64,000 bases of DNA from a virus. The translations under genes were made by a program, and so were the position numbers. Shown here one piece after another: positions 59,471-64,000 of the stretch. The first letter of the stretch is position 1. Every line of letters starts with the position of its first letter. The notes beneath the pieces were generated by a model. It searched no databases. It saw only the letters and a program-made list of their open reading frames with translations, and was not told the DNA's origin. Location of the stretch: positions 1 through 64,000 of IMG/VR virus record IMGVR_UViG_3300047172_000080, one strand, 5' to 3'.

Positions 59471-60973
59471 TTAAGCTCTCCATACCCATCTCTTTTTACC
59501 ACAATCCCAAATCTTGTACAATCCTCTTTGATTAGCCCATTGCTCTTCTGTTAAATTAATTGGGCAATTTACTCTATTTTTTCTTTGAGATTGTTTAGAA
59601 ACTCTAATATGGTTTTTTAAATCAGCGTAATCATAATCTATATCCATTTCTTTCTCTAAAGTAAAACCTAATGACTTATATACGTGTCCTTGACTCCATC
59701 TATTATCACTCCAACTCCAAATTTCATTACATTTATACTGTTCTCGAAGAAATTTAAATAATCTAGAAGCTCCCCCTACTACTGTATAGTTAGATTTAAA
59801 ACATAATCTATCTAGCCAGATTTTAGTGTCTGTAATGTCAAAAGGATGCCTACCAAAGCTCATTACTCCTATTAACTCATTATTATAAAATAGACCGGCA
59901 AAATACTTACCAAGAGAATTTGCTCCTTGGATATGATATAACTCAATAAATTTATTAGCTTCCTGAACTTCAATTTCTCGTACTTCGCATTTACGAGCAT
60001 AAAGTCTATTTTCATTCTTATTTAAAACAGATCTTAAAAAACCTTTTACTTGGTCTTTTCTTTCTAACCATTCATCTTCAAAAATAGTAATTAATCTTAC
60101 TCCTTTAGCTTCACATCCTAGTCTTTTATTGTTGCGACTAGTCTTATTTTTATTGAATAAATTAGAATGCCATCTCAATCCATTATATTCTATACCTAAG
60201 TTTATGGATTCCTCATAAAAATCTATTTCATATCCTGATAATATTTTAAAATCAGAATTAAAATTAAAACCAAAAGAATTAAGCCAATCCTGAATAATCG
60301 CTTCTTCTTTCCCATATCCACTAACCCATGCCGAACCATATGTAGCGAATCTAGTTGTTATTTTCTGCTCACGGATTATAGCTGAATCTTTAATAATACT
60401 ATTTCTTTTTAAAATACCTTGTATATTTTCTCTAGAATAACCTATTTCATTTTTATGCTTACTAGCTATTTGGTCAGCTGTTAAATTAAGAACCAAATAT
60501 TCGTATCTAATAACCTCTATATTTGTTTTAGATTCTTTATAAAGAATAAGCTCATTGGGCCTTTTTATACCTAAACTAGAAGCATGTTGTTTAACATTCG
60601 TGTATTTTGTATTATAAATTTGCGTTAACTCTTCTTTAGACTTAGTTAGATAGTTGTTTTCAAATTCCTTATCATCTCCAAATTCTGTTAACTTTCGTCT
60701 ATCTACATCATATTTATCTAAAATTCTATACAACGATGTTTGAGATATATTATATTTTAAGAGTACATCTCTATAAGATAGATTTTTAAAATCTTCTACA
60801 ATTACTAACTCATTTACTTTCAACGCTTTTTTATTTAAACCTAATTTTGAAGCCTTTAATTTAATGCTATGCCAAAGTCTTCCAGGTAATAAATTACAAA
60901 TATCTTCTTTAGTTAATTTACAATAGCTATTAACTAATATTTCTACTTCTTCGTTTGACCAAGTTTTACACAT
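59471..60973 (-). CDS. Homing endonuclease, Vsr/EDxHD-like
   Basis: The 500-residue protein has a modular layout: N-terminal SANT/Myb-like repeats (MCKTWSNEEVEILVNSY), several short helix-turn-helix modules, then a Vsr-like nuclease core with YEIDFYEESINLGIEYNGLR, WHSN and GVRLITIFEDEWLERKDQVK. This resembles I-Bth0305I-type EDxHD endonucleases. The C-terminal 150 residues (ELIGVMSFGRHPF, VVGGASRLFKFL) are GNAT-like, as in several phage endonucleases of this family. It stands free between the capsid gene terminator and the small zinc-ribbon gene, so it probably inserted behind that gene's promoter. Confidence 0.8.
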   Translation of the reverse strand: MCKTWSNEEVEILVNSYCKLTKEDICNLLPGRLWHSIKLKASKLGLNKKALKVNELVIVEDFKNLSYRDVLLKYNISQTSLYRILDKYDVDRRKLTEFGDDKEFENNYLTKSKEELTQIYNTKYTNVKQHASSLGIKRPNELILYKESKTNIEVIRYEYLVLNLTADQIASKHKNEIGYSRENIQGILKRNSIIKDSAIIREQKITTRFATYGSAWVSGYGKEEAIIQDWLNSFGFNFNSDFKILSGYEIDFYEESINLGIEYNGLRWHSNLFNKNKTSRNNKRLGCEAKGVRLITIFEDEWLERKDQVKGFLRSVLNKNENRLYARKCEVREIEVQEANKFIELYHIQGANSLGKYFAGLFYNNELIGVMSFGRHPFDITDTKIWLDRLCFKSNYTVVGGASRLFKFLREQYKCNEIWSWSDNRWSQGHVYKSLGFTLEKEMDIDYDYADLKNHIRVSKQSQRKNRVNCPINLTEEQWANQRGLYKIWDCGKKRWVWRA

Positions 60974-61049
60974 AAATCAATTATACAAAACACATTTTAA
61001 ATTTTTTAGCGGGCACATATTCATAAGTTAAACCACCTATCTATACTCT

Positions 61050-61058
61050 ATTATACCA
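61050..61058 (-). promoter_or_regulatory. Extended -10 promoter after the capsid operon
   Basis: The minus strand reads AAACTGGTATAATAGAG with TATAAT at 61055-61050. A CCCCC tract lies about 27 bases upstream. It serves the homing endonuclease and probably originally the zinc-ribbon gene. Confidence 0.65.
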
Positions 61059-61095
61059 GTTTAACAACTAACTTTTTAATAGGGGGCTAAATAAA

Positions 61096-61125
61096 CAAAA
61101 AACCCTGAGAAATTAATCTCAGGGT
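61096..61125 (-). terminator. Intrinsic terminator of the capsid operon
   Basis: ACCCTGAGA, a six-base loop and TCTCAGGGT form a perfect 9-bp stem directly followed by a T-run on the minus strand (61102-61097). It lies about 30 bases after the capsid stop. Confidence 0.85.
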
Positions 61126-61154
61126 CTTAAGTACTTTAATTAGCTAATTATTTA

Positions 61155-62117
61155 TTAACCATTAAAATCCCACAAGCATGCACCTTTAACATTACCAATT
61201 GATATACCCAACTCAAGGTATTGAAAGAAAGACAACCACCATGCCTTATTTTCCATGTACGCCGTTAACGGCTGTAGTCTGAAGTACTTCCCAAGGAACT
61301 CTTCAGAACTGAAGGCGTATATTTGACCATCTGGAACAAGTTGGTTCTTGATAGTATAGATTGCTTTGACACCGTTAAGAGTCTTGCAAGGAACACCATT
61401 TTCGAACATTTGCTGAGATAGATCACCACCTGCTTCATCACGACCAAATTTGATGAAGTCCTGAGCAGTAGAGGTATTCATGAGCATAATACCCTTTGAA
61501 GAACCACCATCAGGCTGCATAGGACCGAAGGGAACTTTAAGTCTAGTGATAGACTTGAAGGCTTCAGCTAGGTTATCACGAGTAAGACCAGGGAACTGGA
61601 TATACTGAGGTAAACCTAAGCCATTAAGTGGGTTAGGGGTATTGAGCGCGCCAATAACCGCGTTAATCTTATTCATGAATCGTGAATCTACTTCAGTACC
61701 TAAGTCTTTAGTAGAAATTTCAAGAAGGATCTGGCGAATATCATAATCGTAAGTACGAAGTTTGCTGATATCTTTCTTGAAGTTAGGAGTCATGGTACGA
61801 GCGAAGAAGACAGGATAACGAGTACCTTTGAATACGAAACCATCAGGAGTGTTACCGTAAGGGACAGTTACTGCAGGAGCAACGTCTGGTTCACGATCAC
61901 ACCACTTAACGATAACTTCAGGGTCTTGAGCCTTGTCGAGTTCGTCATTGGCAATATCGATAGGAGTGATTACTTTTTCAGCAAAGCTGTCTTCACGTAA
62001 GATATTACGTGTATAAGCCATAGCCGAAGCTTCTGCTTCTTTAACATTACCATTTAATACCTGATCAATGAACTGATCATTGAAGGGTTTAATTTGTTCT
62101 TTAGAGAGTTTTTCCAT
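61155..62117 (-). CDS. Major capsid protein (HK97-fold)
   Basis: The 320-residue protein has the layout of HK97-fold capsids: an N-terminal helix region, the E-loop-like YGNTPDGFVFKGTRYPVFFA, a spine-type helix near residues 175-195, and a C-terminal P-domain (YLELGISIGNVKGACLWDF). Its downstream strong terminator and the decoration-like gene just upstream fit a capsid operon. No N-terminal cleavage site can be told. Identity is by order and pattern. Confidence 0.7.
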   Translation of the reverse strand: MEKLSKEQIKPFNDQFIDQVLNGNVKEAEASAMAYTRNILREDSFAEKVITPIDIANDELDKAQDPEVIVKWCDREPDVAPAVTVPYGNTPDGFVFKGTRYPVFFARTMTPNFKKDISKLRTYDYDIRQILLEISTKDLGTEVDSRFMNKINAVIGALNTPNPLNGLGLPQYIQFPGLTRDNLAEAFKSITRLKVPFGPMQPDGGSSKGIMLMNTSTAQDFIKFGRDEAGGDLSQQMFENGVPCKTLNGVKAIYTIKNQLVPDGQIYAFSSEEFLGKYFRLQPLTAYMENKAWWLSFFQYLELGISIGNVKGACLWDFNG

Positions 62118-62139
62118 ATATTTATATAATGTTAATAGT

Positions 62140-62670
62140 TTAAGCAGATCCTAGTTTAACTTGTAGAACTTGAATTGGTCCTTGGATAGCAACCGAAGTG
62201 CCTCCACCTACGATACTTCCAGATGAGCTAGTAGCAGTTGTGGCAACGCCTGGGAAAGCACGTACACCATAAACTCTACCAACAACAAGGTCAGTAGAAC
62301 CAGCGGCAACGAGTACACCAGATGAATTAACTGTTACTTTACTACCAACTGGGAAGTTAGCAGCTGTAATAGCAGATTGTCCACCAGATACCTGATCAGT
62401 TTCAATAACTGTATTGCCGTCTAAGCCGATAGCAGCTATTTTACCTGATTCGAGAACGTCGCCATCAGTATCGTTGTTAAGTGAGAAACCGAGTAAATCC
62501 TGATTGGAAGAAGCTACTGGGGTTGTGGTAGAAGATCCCAAGAGGATGTTGCTTGTAGTGGGGTCAAGACGAACAGCACTTCCTGCGAAGATAGTACCAG
62601 AGGTAGCTACCCCCCCACGGAAATCTGTCTGAGCAAGCGTATAAGCTTGGCCTTTCAAAAATGAAATCAT
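62140..62670 (-). CDS. Capsid decoration or head-fibre-like protein
   Basis: The 176-residue protein is beta-rich, with many Ser/Thr/Gly (TTATSSSGSIVGGGTSVAIQ) and a GEDxxL-free C-terminal strand QVLQVKLGSA. The N-terminal YTLAQTDFRGGVATSGTIFA fits a decoration-type barrel, and it is directly upstream of the capsid gene in the same operon. AGGAAAAA precedes the ATG. The upstream 140 bases contain a TATAAT-like ATTTATAATAATAA (around 62795-62808). Confidence 0.6.
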   Translation of the reverse strand: MISFLKGQAYTLAQTDFRGGVATSGTIFAGSAVRLDPTTSNILLGSSTTTPVASSNQDLLGFSLNNDTDGDVLESGKIAAIGLDGNTVIETDQVSGGQSAITAANFPVGSKVTVNSSGVLVAAGSTDLVVGRVYGVRAFPGVATTATSSSGSIVGGGTSVAIQGPIQVLQVKLGSA

Positions 62671-62812
62671 ATATTTTTCCTTAGTTTAGTTTGAGTATTT
62701 TAAATTGTTTCTTTTGCTACTCAGAGAAAACCCGATCAAGGTGTTTACCATCTGCTTCGCTGATTAAGATAAGTATTAATTTATCTATATGTTTATTATT
62801 ATAAATATTTAA

Positions 62813-64000
62813 CTAAACGTCAACATTATTTATTAAATTATTTTCTACCCAAGTATATACAGCTTCAGCTGCTTCTTCATTATTTTTATCATTAACTAAG
62901 TATTCATGATTAGGAAGTAGGTTAACATTAAAGTTTTTCATTGTAGAAATAGTATGTAATTTATGAAAACCAAAACTACCTTTGTATGATTCAGATTCTA
63001 CAGCAAATGTAGAAGCAAGTTCATAAGGAGCTATTTTAATTCCTTTATTAATTAATTCTTGTTTTCTGCTTCTATTAAAATCTGAATCATTTTCTCGTAA
63101 TAATATTTGGTCACTTGGATGACAAGCTTCCAATGTGGGGTCAAATTTTAAATCCTTCACAGCTTTAAAAAAATTCTTACTATAAAAACAAAAACCAAGA
63201 TTGCCTACTTGATTATTAGGCAACCAATTCCAAGGAGAACCAATTACATCATATTTAAAAAATTCATCAGTCCAAGCGTAAGGATTAACAATATACCCAT
63301 CAGGATGAATTTGAAGTATATGTTCAGTAAAATGCTCCAAATAATTTGAAAATTGAGTTAACCCCCAAATACACATATCTTGCCAATGCTCAAATTTAGG
63401 AATTTTTACAAATGTAAAATTATTCATACCTAAAGATGAAGGTGGTAATTCATTACTAAAATAAACAACTTTATCTACATCTACCCGATTATAAGAATGT
63501 TTAAGTGCCTGCAAGGTATCAGTATGATTAATAGTAGCTACAGCATATAATGTAGTATTAGGCAATTTAGGTTTAACAGGGCTATCCTCTAGTAAAGCCA
63601 ATTTTGTATAAAATCTAGGTATAGCGTCTTTTTCGAAACCGAGTTCATAAGAGTTATGAAGATTTATTGTTTCTTGATGATCGTGATAGTTATATCCTTC
63701 TTCTAACTTAATCATCTTGTTATAAATTTTAGATATAACCTGAACTTCATAATTCTCTTTTTGAAGATAATAGTTAAGCATTGTTTGTTCAGCTAAACAG
63801 ATATCTTCTTTCCTATGGCTCCATACTTTCTCAAACAATTGAAAATGCTCTGGTGAATACATATATAAGCCAGCATTCAAATATTTACTAGAATCGATGT
63901 CATGCATCCAAGACACATTTTGGACAAAATCTGTATCTGTTCTATCTAAACATGCAGTGAAGGTTTGTTTTCCGTTATTAAATATTTCTAAAGGATTCCA
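62813..64000 (-). CDS. Glycosyltransferase-like protein (DUF5672-type), partial
   Basis: The frame runs from stop 62813 open to the window edge, so the N-terminus is missing; an internal GTG at 63916 is not the true start. The first visible part (QTFTACLDRTD, then MHDIDSSKYLNAGLYMYSPE) looks like the end of a GT8-type glycosyltransferase domain. The second half (HILQIHPDGYIVNPYAWTDE, FFKYDVIGSPW) matches the DUF5672 pattern seen in phage glycosyltransferase-like proteins. It may be a bifunctional sugar-transfer enzyme; glycan or nucleotide target unknown. Confidence 0.65.
   Translation of the reverse strand, partial: WNPLEIFNNGKQTFTACLDRTDTDFVQNVSWMHDIDSSKYLNAGLYMYSPEHFQLFEKVWSHRKEDICLAEQTMLNYYLQKENYEVQVISKIYNKMIKLEEGYNYHDHQETINLHNSYELGFEKDAIPRFYTKLALLEDSPVKPKLPNTTLYAVATINHTDTLQALKHSYNRVDVDKVVYFSNELPPSSLGMNNFTFVKIPKFEHWQDMCIWGLTQFSNYLEHFTEHILQIHPDGYIVNPYAWTDEFFKYDVIGSPWNWLPNNQVGNLGFCFYSKNFFKAVKDLKFDPTLEACHPSDQILLRENDSDFNRSRKQELINKGIKIAPYELASTFAVESESYKGSFGFHKLHTISTMKNFNVNLLPNHEYLVNDKNNEEAAEAVYTWVENNLINNVDV

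Overview
The window is part of the genome of a large tailed bacteriophage with a contractile tail (myovirus-like, probably jumbo-sized). The evidence is a large terminase, an HK97-type capsid protein candidate, a very large tail sheath, a tail tube candidate, frameshifted tail chaperones, a tape measure, baseplate J and hub-like proteins, and an unusual set of tail-tip proteins. The DNA is AT-rich, genes are tightly packed with stop/start overlaps, and almost everything is on the minus strand. Only the terminase (13.2-14.9 kb) and one protein of unknown function (19.2-20.5 kb) are on the plus strand. The host cannot be read from the sequence. Two conspicuously G+C-rich islands (the tnpB element near 58-59 kb and a small gene at 23.6-24.0 kb) suggest DNA from a more G+C-rich source.

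Layout. 0-13.1 kb (minus): recombination and accessory genes. These are an SF2 helicase, an SbcC/Rad50-SbcD/Mre11 pair with a small basic protein between, and DUF2997 and DUF1257 (Ycf35-like) proteins. A DUF3150-like protein follows, then a Ycf46-like AAA+ ATPase whose P-loop codons are split by a 320-nt group I-like intron. 13.2-20.5 kb: terminase, a MazG-like enzyme, a secreted 3D-domain protein, a small deaminase-like protein and unknowns. 20.5-22.4 kb: almost no coding capacity. It holds a minus-strand promoter, about 1.5 kb of densely paired sequence including a crossing 10-bp/19-bp helix pair, and a strong hairpin/T9 terminator. I read this as a giant structured noncoding RNA, the most interesting object here.

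22.4-55 kb (minus): the virion module. It contains five tandem paralogous tail-tip/fibre proteins sharing an N-terminal YPF/YPI motif, baseplate proteins, a sigma-factor-like protein inside the baseplate operon, hub, tape measure and chaperones with an A AAT TTT slippery site. Sheath, a GGQ release-factor-like protein and neck proteins follow. 55-57.4 kb: small unknown genes and a BCS1-like membrane AAA+ ATPase. 57.4-61 kb: an unknown gene, an IS605-type tnpB element that has split a small zinc-ribbon gene, and a Vsr/EDxHD-type homing endonuclease. 61-64 kb: major capsid protein, a decoration-like protein and a partial glycosyltransferase-like protein.

Regulation. Five intergenic sites share [C/T]TGGTATAATA on the minus strand (extended -10), each 25-30 bases after a C-rich tract and usually after a terminator. 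They look like a recurrent phage promoter cassette driving the ncRNA and several small high-expression candidates. Functional names rest on motif recognition by eye; no database search or folding program was run.
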